This document shows positions 24,732 through 34,653 of a stretch of 41,808 bases of DNA, piece by piece. The DNA comes from Sphingomonas sp. Lineage in GTDB: Bacteria; Pseudomonadota; Alphaproteobacteria; Sphingomonadales; Sphingomonadaceae. How positions within the stretch are numbered: position 1 is the first letter of the stretch; every line of letters begins with the position of its first letter. A program made the position numbers and the translations under genes. The notes beneath the pieces are model-generated. The model saw nothing but the letters and a program-made list of their open reading frames with translations, was not told where the DNA came from and did no database searches. The stretch lies in contig NZ_JANXNX010000040.1 in NCBI RefSeq assembly GCF_025353885.1, forward strand, positions 1 to 41,808, in the 5' to 3' direction.

Positions 24732-25582
24732 CAGGCCGCCGCCTTGTCCACCACCAGATAGCCGATGATCCGCGCCAGGGTCTCGCGCAGGTCATGGCGC
24801 TTGACCACCATGTCGAGCATGCCGTGATCGAGCAGATATTCGGCGCGCTGGAACCCCTCCGGCAATTTCTCGCGAATTGTCGATTCGATGACCCGCTGGC
24901 CCGCGAAACCGATGAGCGCCCCCGGTTCGGCGATCTGGACGTCGCCCAGCATTGCATAGCTGGCTGTCACACCCCCGGTCGTCGGGTCGGTCATCACGAC
25001 GATATAGGGCAGCCCGGCCTCGCGCAATTCAGCGATGGCCACGGTGGTGCGCGGCATCTGCATCAGCGACAGGATACCCTCCTGCATCCGCGCGCCACCT
25101 GCTGCGGTGAAAATGATATAGGGCGCGCGCATTGCGATGGCGACGCGGATGCCCGCCAGAAAAGCCGCACCGACGGCGACGCCCATGGACCCGCCCATAA
25201 AGGCGAAATCCTGAACACCGACGACCGCAGGGTGGCCGTCTATCGTGCCGCTTGCCGTGATCAGCGCGTCGGTTTCGTTGGTCGCAAGGCGCGCTGCACG
25301 CAAGCGGTCGGGATATTTCTTTGAATCACGGAATTTCAGCGGGTCGTCGGTGGTTTTTGGCGTTTCCAATTCGTCGTACCCGTCATCGAAAATATGCGCG
25401 AAGCGGGCGTCAGGACCAATGCGGCCGTGGTGGCCGCACTGCGGACAGACCGACAAGTTTTCCTCATATTCACGGCTGAATACCATCTGGCCACAGCCCG
25501 AACATTTGATCCACAAATTGTCCGCGGTTTCGCGCTTGGCGATGAATGGAATGCGTTTGCGGACGTCGTCGATCCAGCTCAT
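24731..25582 (-). CDS. accD: Acetyl-CoA carboxylase carboxyltransferase subunit beta
   Basis: Zinc-containing subunit of the carboxyltransferase that makes malonyl-CoA with AccA. The 283-residue protein starts [18 protein letters not shown]. It has the four-cysteine zinc ribbon Cys27, Cys30, Cys46 and Cys49, then the crotonase-fold core with [12 protein letters not shown] and [12 protein letters not shown]. The ATG at 25582 overlaps the trpA stop by four bases. A longer reading upstream lies within trpA and is arginine-rich noise. Its place after trpFBA is the classic proteobacterial order. Confidence 0.97.
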   Translation of the reverse strand: MSWIDDVRKRIPFIAKRETADNLWIKCSGCGQMVFSREYEENLSVCPQCGHHGRIGPDARFAHIFDDGYDELETPKTTDDPLKFRDSKKYPDRLRAARLATNETDALITASGTIDGHPAVVGVQDFAFMGGSMGVAVGAAFLAGIRVAIAMRAPYIIFTAAGGARMQEGILSLMQMPRTTVAIAELREAGLPYIVVMTDPTTGGVTASYAMLGDVQIAEPGALIGFAGQRVIESTIREKLPEGFQRAEYLLDHGMLDMVVKRHDLRETLARIIGYLVVDKAAA

Positions 25583-26382
25583 TCGGATACTTTCATGCGT
25601 GCGGATTGAACCGCGTTGGCGAGGGTGCGGACATAAGCCTGAACATGAACCGGCGCATCGACGCCATGCTGTGCCACGATCTCGACGATCGCCGACCCGA
25701 CCACGACACCGTCGGCCACCCTCGCAATGGCGGCGGCCTGTTCCGGGGTGCGCACCCCGAAGCCGACGGCGACCGGAATATCGGTTGCGGCTTTCAGGCG
25801 TGCGACGGCGGTTTCGATGCTCGTCTGCACCGCTTGCTGAAGGCCCGTGATGCCCGCCACCGACACATAATACAGGAAACCGCTCGCCCCATCGAGGACA
25901 GTCGGCAGGCGCACGGCGTCGGTCGTCGGGGTCGCGAGGCGGATCGGCGCGATACCGACGGCGCGCAGGGCAGGGCCCAGTTCGGCGTCCTCCTCGGGGG
26001 GAAGATCGACACAGATCACACCGTCGACTCCTGCCTTTTCGGCGGCAACAGCAAACCATTCGGCTCCGCGTCGGATCATCGGATTGGCGTATCCCATCAG
26101 GATCAGGGGAACATCGGGGTGCCGCGCGCGGAAGCCAGTAGCCATGGCGAGAATATCGGCCGTCCTGGTGCCGGCCCCCAAGCTGCGCAAATTTGCAGCC
26201 TGGATGGCAGGCCCATCCGCCATCGGATCAGTGAACGGCATACCCAGCTCGATGATGTCCGCGCCGCCCGCCACCAGCGCGTCGAGGATTGCCGGGGTCG
26301 CGTCCGGCCCCGGATCGCCCGCCGTCACGAAGGTGATGAGCGCCGCGCGGTCCGCCGGAAAAGCCTCCGAAAGCCGCGTCAC
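25579..26382 (-). CDS. trpA: Tryptophan synthase alpha subunit
   Basis: Cleaves indole-3-glycerol phosphate and channels indole to TrpB. The 267-residue TIM barrel has the catalytic Glu45 and Asp56 in [17 protein letters not shown], and phosphate-binding [15 protein letters not shown] near the end. The start is a GTG at 26382 that overlaps the trpB stop as GTGA. The protein then begins [19 protein letters not shown], as TrpA should. A longer upstream reading is inside trpB. Confidence 0.96.
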   Translation of the reverse strand: MTRLSEAFPADRAALITFVTAGDPGPDATPAILDALVAGGADIIELGMPFTDPMADGPAIQAANLRSLGAGTRTADILAMATGFRARHPDVPLILMGYANPMIRRGAEWFAVAAEKAGVDGVICVDLPPEEDAELGPALRAVGIAPIRLATPTTDAVRLPTVLDGASGFLYYVSVAGITGLQQAVQTSIETAVARLKAATDIPVAVGFGVRTPEQAAAIARVADGVVVGSAIVEIVAQHGVDAPVHVQAYVRTLANAVQSARMKVSE

Positions 26383-27623
26383 AGCTTTACGCCAAGCGCT
26401 TCTGCGACCGTGAAGATGTCCTTGTCCCCCCGACCGCACAAATTGACGACAATGATACTGTCCTTCCGCATCGTCGGTGCGCGTTTCATGACCGCCGCAA
26501 TGGCGTGCGCGGGTTCGAGCGCGGGAATGATGCCCTCGATCGCGCACAGCAGCTTGAACGCCGCCAGCGCTTCGACATCGGTGACGCTGTCGTATCCGAC
26601 CCGCCCGATATCCCTCAGCCAACTGTGTTCGGGGCCGATCCCCGGATAATCCAGCCCCGCCGAAATGCTGTGCGCCTCGGTAATCTGGCCATCCTCGTCC
26701 TGCAGCAAGTAGGTCTTGTTGCCATGCAGGACGCCCGGCGATCCGCCGGCGAGTGATGCCGCATGCTCCTTATCCAGCCCATGACCCGCCGCCTCGATAC
26801 CGAGCATCTTGACGTCGACATCGTCCAGAAACGGGTGGAACAGGCCGATGGCGTTCGAACCGCCGCCGATTGCGGCGACCAGCAGGTCGGGCAGCCGCCC
26901 CTCGCGCTCCATAATCTGCGCGCGCGCTTCCTTGCCGATCACGCTTTGGAAATCGCGGACAAGCTCCGGATAGGGATGTGGCCCCGCTGCCGTCCCGATG
27001 ATGTAAAACGTGTCGTGCACGTTCGCCACCCAGTCGCGCATCGCCTCGTTCATGGCGTCTTTCAGCGTCTGCGCGCCGCTGGTCACGGGACGAACCTCGG
27101 CCCCGAGCAGCTTCATGCGAAAGACGTTGGGTGACTGCCGCTCGACATCGCGCGCGCCCATGAAGATCGTGCAGGGCAGGCCGAAACGTGCCGCCACCGT
27201 GGCGGTGGCGACACCGTGCTGCCCGGCCCCCGTTTCGGCAATGATCCGTGTCTTGCCCATCCGCAACGCCAGCAGGATCTGGCCAATGCAATTATTGATC
27301 TTGTGAGCGCCGGTATGGTTCAATTCGTCGCGCTTGAAATACACTTTCGCTCCGCCGAGGTGTTCGGTCAGGCGCTCGGCAAAATACAACGGGCTTGGCC
27401 GACCGACATAATGTTCCATCAAGTCGTCGAATTGCGCCGCGAACGCCGGATCGGCCTTTGCAGCGCGATATTCACGGTCGAGATCGAGGACAAGCGGCAT
27501 CAGCGTTTCCGCGACATAACGACCTCCGAACTCGCCGAAGTGGCCGCGCTCGTCGGGCTGCGTGCGCAAGCTGTTTGCGCCGCCGGGAAGGGTGTTGCTG
27601 GAAAGCGTCTGATTGTCTGTCAT
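26379..27623 (-). CDS. trpB: Tryptophan synthase beta subunit
   Basis: PLP enzyme joining indole and serine to make tryptophan. The 414-residue protein shows the PLP lysine Lys108 in [12 protein letters not shown], the [13 protein letters not shown] motif, and the phosphate cup [10 protein letters not shown]. The N-terminus [17 protein letters not shown] is typical of TrpB1, the form that pairs with TrpA. Its ATG overlaps the trpF stop by four bases and its stop overlaps trpA, so the alpha-beta partners are translationally linked. Confidence 0.97.
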   Translation of the reverse strand: MTDNQTLSSNTLPGGANSLRTQPDERGHFGEFGGRYVAETLMPLVLDLDREYRAAKADPAFAAQFDDLMEHYVGRPSPLYFAERLTEHLGGAKVYFKRDELNHTGAHKINNCIGQILLALRMGKTRIIAETGAGQHGVATATVAARFGLPCTIFMGARDVERQSPNVFRMKLLGAEVRPVTSGAQTLKDAMNEAMRDWVANVHDTFYIIGTAAGPHPYPELVRDFQSVIGKEARAQIMEREGRLPDLLVAAIGGGSNAIGLFHPFLDDVDVKMLGIEAAGHGLDKEHAASLAGGSPGVLHGNKTYLLQDEDGQITEAHSISAGLDYPGIGPEHSWLRDIGRVGYDSVTDVEALAAFKLLCAIEGIIPALEPAHAIAAVMKRAPTMRKDSIIVVNLCGRGDKDIFTVAEALGVKL

Positions 27624-28252
27624 AAGTTTGATGTGGCTTTAAGGAACGCGGCAATCTTGTCCATATCCTTGATGCCCGGGGCGGATTCAACGCCGGATGA
27701 GATATCGACCAACGGCGCACCGGTCACGCGCACGGCTTCGGCGACGTTTTTGACGTCGAGCCCGCCCGATAATGCCCACGGCATCCGATGGGCAAATCCC
27801 GCCAGCAACGTCCAGTCGAACCGCAGCCCCATGCCGCCCGGTAACGTGCCCTCGGGCGTCTTGGCATCGTACAATATCCGCGCGGCCACAGTGTCCCAAT
27901 GGCGCGCCTGGTCGAGGTCGCCCCGCGTCCGGACCGCGACCACCCCCCAGATCTCCAGACCCTTCTTTACGATGGCGGCAGCGCGACCGGGCAGGGTGGA
28001 ATGAAGCTGCAATATGTCGAGATGCCCTGCCGCAACCGCCTGCTCGACCAACGCGTTTGACGGATCAACAAAGACCCCGACGCGCTTCACATGAGCTGGC
28101 ACCAGCGCCGACAGTTCGGCCACACGGTCGAATGACACGTTGCGCGGACTATCGGGATAAAAAACAAAGCCGACATGACTGGCCCCGCCCGCGATCGCCG
28201 CGTCGAGGGTTCGGAGGGTCGACAACCCACAGATTTTCGTTTGGATGATCAT
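27620..28252 (-). CDS. trpF: Phosphoribosylanthranilate isomerase
   Basis: Amadori rearrangement of phosphoribosylanthranilate, the step after TrpD. The 210-residue barrel starts [19 protein letters not shown] with the catalytic cysteine at residue 8. It also has [13 protein letters not shown] and the ending [15 protein letters not shown] that carries substrate contacts. I chose the ATG at 28252. A TTG at 28285 overlapping the pyrF stop would add eleven residues and cannot be excluded. It stands as a separate gene, not fused to trpC. Confidence 0.94.
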   Translation of the reverse strand: MIIQTKICGLSTLRTLDAAIAGGASHVGFVFYPDSPRNVSFDRVAELSALVPAHVKRVGVFVDPSNALVEQAVAAGHLDILQLHSTLPGRAAAIVKKGLEIWGVVAVRTRGDLDQARHWDTVAARILYDAKTPEGTLPGGMGLRFDWTLLAGFAHRMPWALSGGLDVKNVAEAVRVTGAPLVDISSGVESAPGIKDMDKIAAFLKATSNL

Positions 28253-28281
28253 GGGTTCCGGGTCAGCCTGACTGGCAGGAC

Positions 28282-28956
28282 TCAAAGCGTCGCTTCAATG
28301 GCGCGGACGGCGGCGTCGGGGTCCGACGCCTGCGTGATGGGTCGGCCGATGACCAGGATCGAAGCCCCCCGGTCAAGCGCCTGGCGCGGCGTGACGACGC
28401 GCTTTTGATCGCTCAAGACGCCATCGGCCGGGCGCACGCCGGGCACCACGAAAAAGCCGTCGGGCCATGATTTGTGGACTGCCGCAACTTCCTCGCCCGA
28501 ACAGACCACGCCATCCAGCCCGGCTTCGCGCGCCGCCGCGGCCAGTCGCATCACCTGGTCGTGCGGATCGCCGCTCACGCCAGCGGCCAACAGATCGCTT
28601 TGATCAAGGCTGGTCAGGACGGTTACGGCCACGACTTTCGTGCCGTTCGGCGCAGCGGCCTTGGCATCCTCCATCATCGCGCGCCCGCCCGCCGCATGAA
28701 CGGTCAGAATTGCCGGCGACAATGGGCGCAAAGCCTGGATCGCCTTTGCCACGGTATTGGGAATATCGTGCAGTTTCAGGTCGAGGAAGATGGGCAGTCC
28801 CAACAACGCCATCGTCCGCACGCCCGCCCGACCGTTCGCTGCAAAGAACTCAAGTCCCAGCTTGATTCCCCCGACATGACGCTTCACGCGGGTCACGATT
28901 TCGCGCGCCCGGTCCAGCTCGGGCGTGTCGATCGCAATCCAGATCGGACTGGTCAT
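28282..28956 (-). CDS. pyrF: Orotidine 5'-phosphate decarboxylase
   Basis: Makes UMP, the last step of de novo pyrimidine synthesis. The 224-residue barrel shows Lys32 in GGIKLGLEFF and the catalytic Asp59-Lys61-Asp64 tetrad segment DLKLHDIPNTV, with a later VVPGVRPAD phosphate loop. Length is normal. Its ATG overlaps the lapA stop by four bases. Placement before trpF is common in alphaproteobacteria. Confidence 0.97.
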   Translation of the reverse strand: MTSPIWIAIDTPELDRAREIVTRVKRHVGGIKLGLEFFAANGRAGVRTMALLGLPIFLDLKLHDIPNTVAKAIQALRPLSPAILTVHAAGGRAMMEDAKAAAPNGTKVVAVTVLTSLDQSDLLAAGVSGDPHDQVMRLAAAAREAGLDGVVCSGEEVAAVHKSWPDGFFVVPGVRPADGVLSDQKRVVTPRQALDRGASILVIGRPITQASDPDAAVRAIEATL

Positions 28957-29288
28957 GGAAACGTCGGCGGGGTCGTGGCAGGTGGCACGGTGATCGGCCC
29001 CGTACTTGCAAAACTATCGACGACGACGCCATCAGCGACGCTGCGGGTTTCGATCAAACTGCGATTTGCCGTCTCAAGTTTTCGACGCAGGCTCCAGCGT
29101 GTGACCCGGTGCAAGATCCACGATGGCAGCAAACCCAGCAGAAACACCGCCAGCAGCAGGAACGGCAGCTTCCAGACCGTTTCTATGTCGCTCCATAATT
29201 TTATCGAGACGTCGGTCCAGTTATTGACCGCAAAGATCACGCCCATAACGGCGATCACGACCCAGAATATGGTGCGAAGGAATTGCAT
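28953..29288 (-). CDS. LapA-domain inner membrane protein
   Basis: Small 111-residue membrane protein. Two hydrophobic helices (about 5-25 and 42-62) enclose a short segment FAVNNWTDVSIKLW that is typical of the lipopolysaccharide assembly protein A domain (DUF1049). After the second helix come a basic stretch (RVTRWSLRRKLETAN) and a proline-rich tail. In enterobacteria LapA works with LapB to control LpxC and LPS level, but no LapB is visible here, so that role is an inference. It lies seven bases after the patatin gene and overlaps pyrF. Confidence 0.85.
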   Translation of the reverse strand: MQFLRTIFWVVIAVMGVIFAVNNWTDVSIKLWSDIETVWKLPFLLLAVFLLGLLPSWILHRVTRWSLRRKLETANRSLIETRSVADGVVVDSFASTGPITVPPATTPPTFP

Positions 29289-29295
29289 GTGGCGA

Positions 29296-31488
29296 TCAAC
29301 CCTCTGTTGTTTCGTCCCGATCTACGCCCGTACTGACGGTTTTGCCACCCGCGAGTTCGTCGCGTAGCGTGGCGATCAATGGCGCAATGTGTGTCAGACG
29401 GGGCGCCTCCTCGTCGAGTATTGCATGGAACAGGTCCTGTTTAACCGATGCAATCAGGGCTCGGTCGATACGGGCAGACGCTGGCAAGGTGGAGACGACA
29501 ATGTCGACGAGGCGCTCGGCGCCGTGGAGCCGCCCCCAGAGATAATCGTTCTCGCGATATGTCCGGCTGAAGAACGCGCCGAAACTGTTGAACTGGATGC
29601 CCTTCAGCGTTGCCGCTGCGCCCCCGGTCCGGATCGATTGTGCTTCGTCGGGCGAAATGCGATCGACCTTGATCTCGTCGAACTCATCGAACCCCTCGCC
29701 CTGCAACAGCGCGAGCGTCGCCACGTCGTAAAAGGGAAAGCCCAGATAGGCGAGCAAGGGAGCACGCCGGTCGCCCTTCGGACACCCCGCGATCGCCTCG
29801 GCAAGGGCCGCATCGGTCGCGCCATCGAGTGCCAGCAATTCCGCGTTCGGATTGGGAGCAGCCTCCAGGTCGAGGTAATCCGCAAGCTGGCGGTACAGCG
29901 TGACGCTAACCTGTTCGAAATTTGCATCGGGACGTTCATTCTCAAGCGCCGCCAAGCTGCGTCCCAGAAAACGCAATCGCCGAATGCGGTAGGCGATATC
30001 GTGCCGGGCAAAAAAGTCCTGCGGCGCCAGCGTTGCCATATCCCCGACGACCGCCGTCCGAAGAAGCGCGGGCGCAGCATCGACGATGTTCGCCATCTTC
30101 AACTGGCAATAACTGACATAGGTGTGCCCGGCATCGCGCGCGGCCCGCTCTTCGGCGCGCTGCCGCCAACCGGCAAGGCGCGCGGGGGTGGGTCGATCGA
30201 TGAACAATGTCCGACCGAACAGCCCGGCAACCGACGCCTCGACATCGGGGCGAAGCTTCTCGACGATCAGCCGCATCCGCCGAATGCGAGCCGACCGTTG
30301 TTCCAATGCCTCCAGATTGTCGCGGATCGGCTGTTCGCGCGGGATGTCCGACAGGGCACCGAATATGGTCGTGAAGAAACCCGGTATATCTGCTTCCCCG
30401 CCGCGATTGATCTTGACCGAACGAATGCCCGGCTTCGGGTCGATATAGACAAAGCGACGATCGACCTCGCGGCGGGCAGGGCGCAGTTTCAGGGCCTCGA
30501 TGGCGGGTTCGAACGGCGCGTTGGCGAGCACCGAGCCGTCAATCAGGACGGCCTTGTCGACAAGTTCGGTCTCCGCGCGGTGTGGCAGGACCCGCGTCAG
30601 AAAGGCATCGCGACCGGGCCATGGCCGCTTGTCGCTCGCCAGCACGCGGTCCAGTTCGGCAGCAGTGAATGGTGGAAAAGCACCGGGAAAACTGGCCGTC
30701 GCCCGCGCAGCAAAGGTCAGGTTCTCAATTGAGTCAAGGCGCGTTGGTTCGCCGGGCGCATCGCGAAAGGCAAAGGTTAGCCGATGTTCGTTCTCGATGA
30801 TCTGCGGCGGGGAATTCAGGCGCAGCGTCTCGGGATGACCGTGAAAATCGGTCACCGTGACGAACAGGTCGAGCGGCTGCTCGTCGGGCAGCAGACGCGG
30901 ACCGGCGGCCTGGTCCTCCATCACATCGAATGCATCGAGCAGCAGTCGCGTGAAGGTTTCACCTCCAAACGGGGGCTCGAACCAGCGCGCGCGGACGAAG
31001 CGTGTCAGCTTGCCGTGGATTTCGTCACGCGTCTCTTCGTCCAGGTCATCGTCCCAGGTGGCACCTTGGCGACCAGCAAACGCCCACACCAGCGGGGTCG
31101 CCCAAAACTTTGAAAAGCGGTGCGACGCCTTGGCCCGCGGATCGAGCAGTGAATCGACGTCGGCCGATTCGAGCCACAGGTCGGTCAGCGAATCGAGCGA
31201 CTGCCCCGTCGCGATCGCCTGCGCAAGAAAAATGCCGTTGATCCCCCCCGCCGACGCACCGGCGATGATGTCGGCAAGGACGCGCAACTCGATGCCGGTC
31301 GTCTTCCCAATCGTCTCCAGCAAACGTGCGTAGATGATGGCGGTCGGCGACGGAGCGGGTTCACGTTTGTGGAAAGCCCGCGAGGCGCGCGCCAGATGCC
31401 AGATCTCCTTGGTGATCCCGTGCATGTAAACGGCCAAACTGATGCCGCCGTAGCAAATCAGCGCAAGCCTTAACTCTTTCTCTCTCAT
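29296..31488 (-). CDS. Patatin-like phospholipase (DUF3376-type)
   Basis: Large 730-residue patatin-family protein. The oxyanion-type glycine region is read as CYGGISLAVYMHG (12-24). The serine elbow GASAGG places the nucleophile at Ser79, and the dyad partner Asp317 lies in LIDGSVLANAP. These are the full catalytic marks of a serine-aspartate acyl hydrolase. The C-terminal half (residues 360-700) is mostly helical without recognised motifs and fits the DUF3376 region found in bacterial patatin proteins of this size. No signal peptide is seen, so it is cytosolic or peripheral. It is the first gene of the lapA-pyrF-trpFBA-accD-folC unit and divergent from radA. The lipid substrate is unknown. 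Confidence 0.85.
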   Translation of the reverse strand: MREKELRLALICYGGISLAVYMHGITKEIWHLARASRAFHKREPAPSPTAIIYARLLETIGKTTGIELRVLADIIAGASAGGINGIFLAQAIATGQSLDSLTDLWLESADVDSLLDPRAKASHRFSKFWATPLVWAFAGRQGATWDDDLDEETRDEIHGKLTRFVRARWFEPPFGGETFTRLLLDAFDVMEDQAAGPRLLPDEQPLDLFVTVTDFHGHPETLRLNSPPQIIENEHRLTFAFRDAPGEPTRLDSIENLTFAARATASFPGAFPPFTAAELDRVLASDKRPWPGRDAFLTRVLPHRAETELVDKAVLIDGSVLANAPFEPAIEALKLRPARREVDRRFVYIDPKPGIRSVKINRGGEADIPGFFTTIFGALSDIPREQPIRDNLEALEQRSARIRRMRLIVEKLRPDVEASVAGLFGRTLFIDRPTPARLAGWRQRAEERAARDAGHTYVSYCQLKMANIVDAAPALLRTAVVGDMATLAPQDFFARHDIAYRIRRLRFLGRSLAALENERPDANFEQVSVTLYRQLADYLDLEAAPNPNAELLALDGATDAALAEAIAGCPKGDRRAPLLAYLGFPFYDVATLALLQGEGFDEFDEIKVDRISPDEAQSIRTGGAAATLKGIQFNSFGAFFSRTYRENDYLWGRLHGAERLVDIVVSTLPASARIDRALIASVKQDLFHAILDEEAPRLTHIAPLIATLRDELAGGKTVSTGVDRDETTEG

Positions 31489-31586
31489 GCGGTGTCACTC
31501 ATGGTGAGCGGTGTCGCATGTCGCGGCCCGCCAGGCTAGTGCGCAACACGCTTGCGTTCCCGCTTCGTTCACGGCAGGAGGGCGTG

Positions 31587-32945
31587 ATGGCGAAAGCGCA
31601 AAAACGATATGTCTGTCAGGCTTGCGGGTCAGTTGCGTCCAAATGGGCGGGCCAGTGCGACGATTGCCTTGATTGGAACACGCTGGTCGAGGACGCGGGT
31701 GCAGTCGTTACGCCTTTCTCCGCCCGGCATAATCTTCAGGCCGGTGGACGGGCGGTGACCTTGGTCGCGCTTGATTCAGAAATTCCGCTGCCCGACCGGA
31801 TCCCGAGTGGAATTGCCGAACTGGATCGTGCGCTGGGCGGAGGGTTCGTCGCGGGTTCGGCGACGTTGATCGGTGGCGATCCCGGTATCGGTAAATCGAC
31901 ATTGTTGTTGCAGGCCGCGGCAAAACTGGCACTCGCGGGCCGACGGGTGGCTTATGTGTCGGGTGAGGAAGCTGCCGACCAGGTGCGTCTGCGCGCGCGG
32001 AGGCTCGGACTTGGAAACGCGCCGGTGGGATTGGCAGCCGCAACTTCGGTGCGCGACATATTGGCGACGTTTCCGGTCGCGCCCGACCTGCTCATCATCG
32101 ATTCGATCCAGACCATGCACTCCGATCTGATCGAGGGGGCGGCAGGAACGGTCAGCCAGGTGCGCGCATCGGCGGGCGAATTGATTCGCTTTGCCAAGGA
32201 ACGTGGGACGGCGGTCGTATTAGTCGGCCATGTTACCAAGGATGGCAGCATCGCCGGGCCGCGCGTTCTGGAGCACATGGTCGATACGGTATTGAGTTTC
32301 GAAGGCGAGCGGAGCCATCAATACCGCATCCTTCGCGCGATCAAGAACCGCTTTGGCGGCACCGACGAGATCGGTGTGTTCGCGATGGGGGAAGACGGGT
32401 TGGGCGAGGTCGGCAATCCCTCATCACTGTTCCTGACCACTCGCGGAGAGGCGGTGACGGGGACGGTCGTGTTTCCCGCGCTGGAGGGCACGCGCCCGGT
32501 GCTGGTCGAGGTTCAGGCGCTGACGGTGCGACTGGCGAGCGGTGCCACACCCCGACGTGCGGTGGTCGGATGGGACTCGGGCCGCCTGGCAATGGTCCTC
32601 GCGGTACTGGAGGCGCGGTGCGGCCTGTCGTTTGCCTCTTCCGAAGTCTATCTGAACATTGCTGGCGGGTATCGGCTGAGCGACCCCGCCGCCGATCTGG
32701 CTGTGGCTGCGGCCTTGATTAGCGCATTTTCCGAACGCCCGGTCCCGGCCGACGTCATCGCGTTTGGCGAAGTGGCGCTGTCGGGCGAAGTCCGCCCGGT
32801 ATCGCACGCCGGACTTCGCCTGAAGGAGGCCACCAAGCTCGGTTTCGAGCGCGCATGGCTCCCCTCGGGGGTCAAGGCGGACGGCATTGCCCTGAACGGC
32901 TTCCGTAGCCTCGGCGCGCTGGTCGATTTCATGCTGGGACGTTGA
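31587..32945 (+). CDS. radA: DNA repair protein RadA
   Basis: RecA-like ATPase/helicase promoting branch migration in recombination repair. The 452-residue protein has an N-terminal zinc finger (Cys10, Cys13, Cys24, Cys27), Walker [11 protein letters not shown] (about 96-105), the RadA-specific [13 protein letters not shown] motif and a C-terminal Lon-like domain ([19 protein letters not shown]). The ATG at 31587 follows GGAGG by five bases; the longer reading from 31518 is not conserved. It is divergent from the patatin gene across 98 bases. Confidence 0.97.
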   Translation: MAKAQKRYVCQACGSVASKWAGQCDDCLDWNTLVEDAGAVVTPFSARHNLQAGGRAVTLVALDSEIPLPDRIPSGIAELDRALGGGFVAGSATLIGGDPGIGKSTLLLQAAAKLALAGRRVAYVSGEEAADQVRLRARRLGLGNAPVGLAAATSVRDILATFPVAPDLLIIDSIQTMHSDLIEGAAGTVSQVRASAGELIRFAKERGTAVVLVGHVTKDGSIAGPRVLEHMVDTVLSFEGERSHQYRILRAIKNRFGGTDEIGVFAMGEDGLGEVGNPSSLFLTTRGEAVTGTVVFPALEGTRPVLVEVQALTVRLASGATPRRAVVGWDSGRLAMVLAVLEARCGLSFASSEVYLNIAGGYRLSDPAADLAVAAALISAFSERPVPADVIAFGEVALSGEVRPVSHAGLRLKEATKLGFERAWLPSGVKADGIALNGFRSLGALVDFMLGR

Positions 32946-32973
32946 TCACGTACGAACGCATGAAAGGCGGGGC

Positions 32974-33002
32974 TTGCGCGGCTCTCGCGCCCGGATTAGG
33001 GC
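32974..33002 (+). promoter_or_regulatory. Candidate acpP promoter
   Basis: TTGCGC (32974-32979), a 17-base spacer and TAGGGC (32997-33002) lie 44 bases before the acpP ATG. This spacing leaves room for a normal leader with AGAAGGA as ribosome binding site. Same -35-like hexamer as the one before pyrG. Confidence 0.4.
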
Positions 33003-33046
33003 GACTTACAACTAGCTTTCACTCACATGAACGAGAAGGACCCTTC

Positions 33047-33283
33047 ATGAGCGAGACCGCCGACCGGGTTAAGAGGATTGTCGTCGAGCATCTCGGTGTC
33101 GACGCCGACAAGGTTACCGAGGAATCAAGCTTCATCGACGATCTGGGTGCTGACAGCCTTGACATCGTCGAACTTGTCATGGCCTTCGAAGAAGAATTCG
33201 GTGTGGAAATCCCCGATGATGCGGCTGAAAAGATCACGACCGTCAAGGACGCGATCAGCTTCATAGACGCTAACAAGGGCTGA
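33047..33283 (+). CDS. acpP: Acyl carrier protein
   Basis: Carries growing acyl chains on a phosphopantetheine arm in fatty-acid synthesis. The 78-residue acidic protein has the modification site Ser37 in [18 protein letters not shown], exactly as in AcpP. The ATG at 33047 follows AGAAGGA; the longer reading from 32942 overlaps radA and is non-conserved. It is followed by a strong terminator-like hairpin and then fabF, its partner enzyme. Confidence 0.98.
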   Translation: MSETADRVKRIVVEHLGVDADKVTEESSFIDDLGADSLDIVELVMAFEEEFGVEIPDDAAEKITTVKDAISFIDANKG

Positions 33284-33323
33284 CCCCTAGCCGGATTCGT
33301 CTTGGCGAGCCGGCGTGTTTCGG

Positions 33324-33356
33324 ACGGCCTCCCGGCATCAGCGGGGAGGCCGTTTT
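33324..33356 (+). terminator. Rho-independent terminator after acpP
   Basis: A perfect ten-base stem (33324-33333 with 33344-33353) around a ten-base loop runs into TTTT, counting the last stem base. It lies 40 bases after the acpP stop and 38 bases before fabF. It probably ends most acpP transcripts, letting the abundant carrier protein be made in excess of FabF, with partial read-through or a separate fabF promoter. Confidence 0.75.
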
Positions 33357-33393
33357 CGTATGAAAACCGTTTGAATGATTTGGGGAGGCGAAT

Positions 33394-34653
33394 ATGCGCC
33401 GTGTCGTCGTCACAGGATTGGGAATGGTCACGCCGCTGGGCGCTGACGTGGAAACCGTCTGGGCCAATATCCTGGCCTCGAAATCCGGCGCAGGCCCGAT
33501 CACCCGCTTCGACGCGACCGACTATGCCTGTCGAATCGCCATGGAGGTCAAGCCCGCGGACCATCCTTACGGCTTCGATCCAAACAAGCGCGTCGATCAC
33601 AAGGTCCAGCGCCAGGTCGATCCCTTCATCATTTTCGGGATCGATGCCGCCGGACAGGCTCTTGAGGACGCGGGCCTCACCGACATGACCGAGGAGCAGC
33701 GGTTCCGCGCAGGGCTCTCGATCGGTTCGGGCATCGGCGGCCTCCCTGGCATCGCCAGCGAATCGATCGTCCTGCACGAACGCGGCCCGCGCCGGGTATC
33801 GCCTCACTTTGTCCACGGTCGCCTGATCAACCTGATCTCGGGCCAGGTCAGCATCAAATATGGGCTGATGGGTCCGAACCATGCCGTGGTCACCGCCTGC
33901 TCGACCGGTGCCCATTCGATCGGCGACGCTGCGCGCATGATCCGCGACGACGACGCCGATGTCATGCTGGCGGGCGGCGCGGAGGGCGCGATCTGCCCGC
34001 TCGGCATCGCGGGCTTCGCCCAGGCCCGCGCGCTTTCGACCGCATTCAACGACACCCCCGAAAGGGCCTCGCGCCCCTACGACATGGATCGCGATGGCTT
34101 CGTGATGGGAGAGGGTGCCGGCGTCGTCGTCCTCGAAGAATATGAACATGCCAAGGCGCGTGGCGCGAAAGTTTATGCCGAGGTTATCGGCTACGGCCTG
34201 TCGGGCGATGCCTATCACGTCACTGCGCCTCATCCCGAAGGGTCAGGCGCATTCCGTTCGATGCAGATGGCGATCCGCAAGTCGGGCCTCGAGTTGTCCG
34301 ACATCGATTACATCAACGCGCATGGCACTTCGACGCCGCTCGGTGACGAGCTGGAACTCGGTGCCGTGCGTCGCCTGTTCGGCAGCGCCATGGATACGGT
34401 TTCAATGAGCTCGACCAAGTCGGCGACCGGGCACCTTTTGGGCGGTGCGGGCGCGATCGAGAGCATCTTCTGCATCCTCGCCCTGCGCGACCAGATCGTC
34501 CCGCCGACGCTGAACCTCGATAACCCGAGCGAGGGTTGTGCCGGAGTCGATCTCGTCCCGCACGTGCCAAAGCAGCGCAAGGTGAAGGCCGTTCTCAACA
34601 ACAGCTTCGGCTTTGGCGGCACCAATGCCAGCCTGGTGCTGAAGGCGGTCTGA
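33394..34653 (+). CDS. fabF: 3-oxoacyl-ACP synthase II
   Basis: Condensing enzyme that elongates acyl-ACP with malonyl-ACP. The 419-residue thiolase-fold protein begins MRRVVVTGLGMVTPLG. It shows the catalytic Cys169 in VVTACSTGAHSIGDA, His310 in YINAHGTSTPLGD and His347 in KSATGHLLGGAGA. Length and Cys-His-His triad fit FabF rather than FabH. GGGGAGG precedes the ATG. The stop overlaps the mltG start (TGATG). Confidence 0.97.
   Translation: MRRVVVTGLGMVTPLGADVETVWANILASKSGAGPITRFDATDYACRIAMEVKPADHPYGFDPNKRVDHKVQRQVDPFIIFGIDAAGQALEDAGLTDMTEEQRFRAGLSIGSGIGGLPGIASESIVLHERGPRRVSPHFVHGRLINLISGQVSIKYGLMGPNHAVVTACSTGAHSIGDAARMIRDDDADVMLAGGAEGAICPLGIAGFAQARALSTAFNDTPERASRPYDMDRDGFVMGEGAGVVVLEEYEHAKARGAKVYAEVIGYGLSGDAYHVTAPHPEGSGAFRSMQMAIRKSGLELSDIDYINAHGTSTPLGDELELGAVRRLFGSAMDTVSMSSTKSATGHLLGGAGAIESIFCILALRDQIVPPTLNLDNPSEGCAGVDLVPHVPKQRKVKAVLNNSFGFGGTNASLVLKAV

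Noticed and set aside
25583-26059. Upstream extension of accD giving a 442-codon frame
   Set aside because: The extra part is an out-of-frame reading of trpA rich in Arg and Gly; the conserved AccD start is at 25582.
27620-28285. trpF start at TTG 28285
   Set aside because: Possible because it overlaps the pyrF stop, but the ATG at 28252 starts directly at the conserved IIQTKICGL.
29389-30732. Long plus-strand open frame of 447 codons opposite the patatin gene
   Set aside because: It is antisense to a gene with full catalytic motifs, has no recognisable domain, and long shadow frames are expected in GC-rich DNA.
33019-34233. 404-codon minus-strand open frame opposite acpP and fabF
   Set aside because: Runs through two well-identified genes in antisense and has low-complexity composition typical of a shadow frame.
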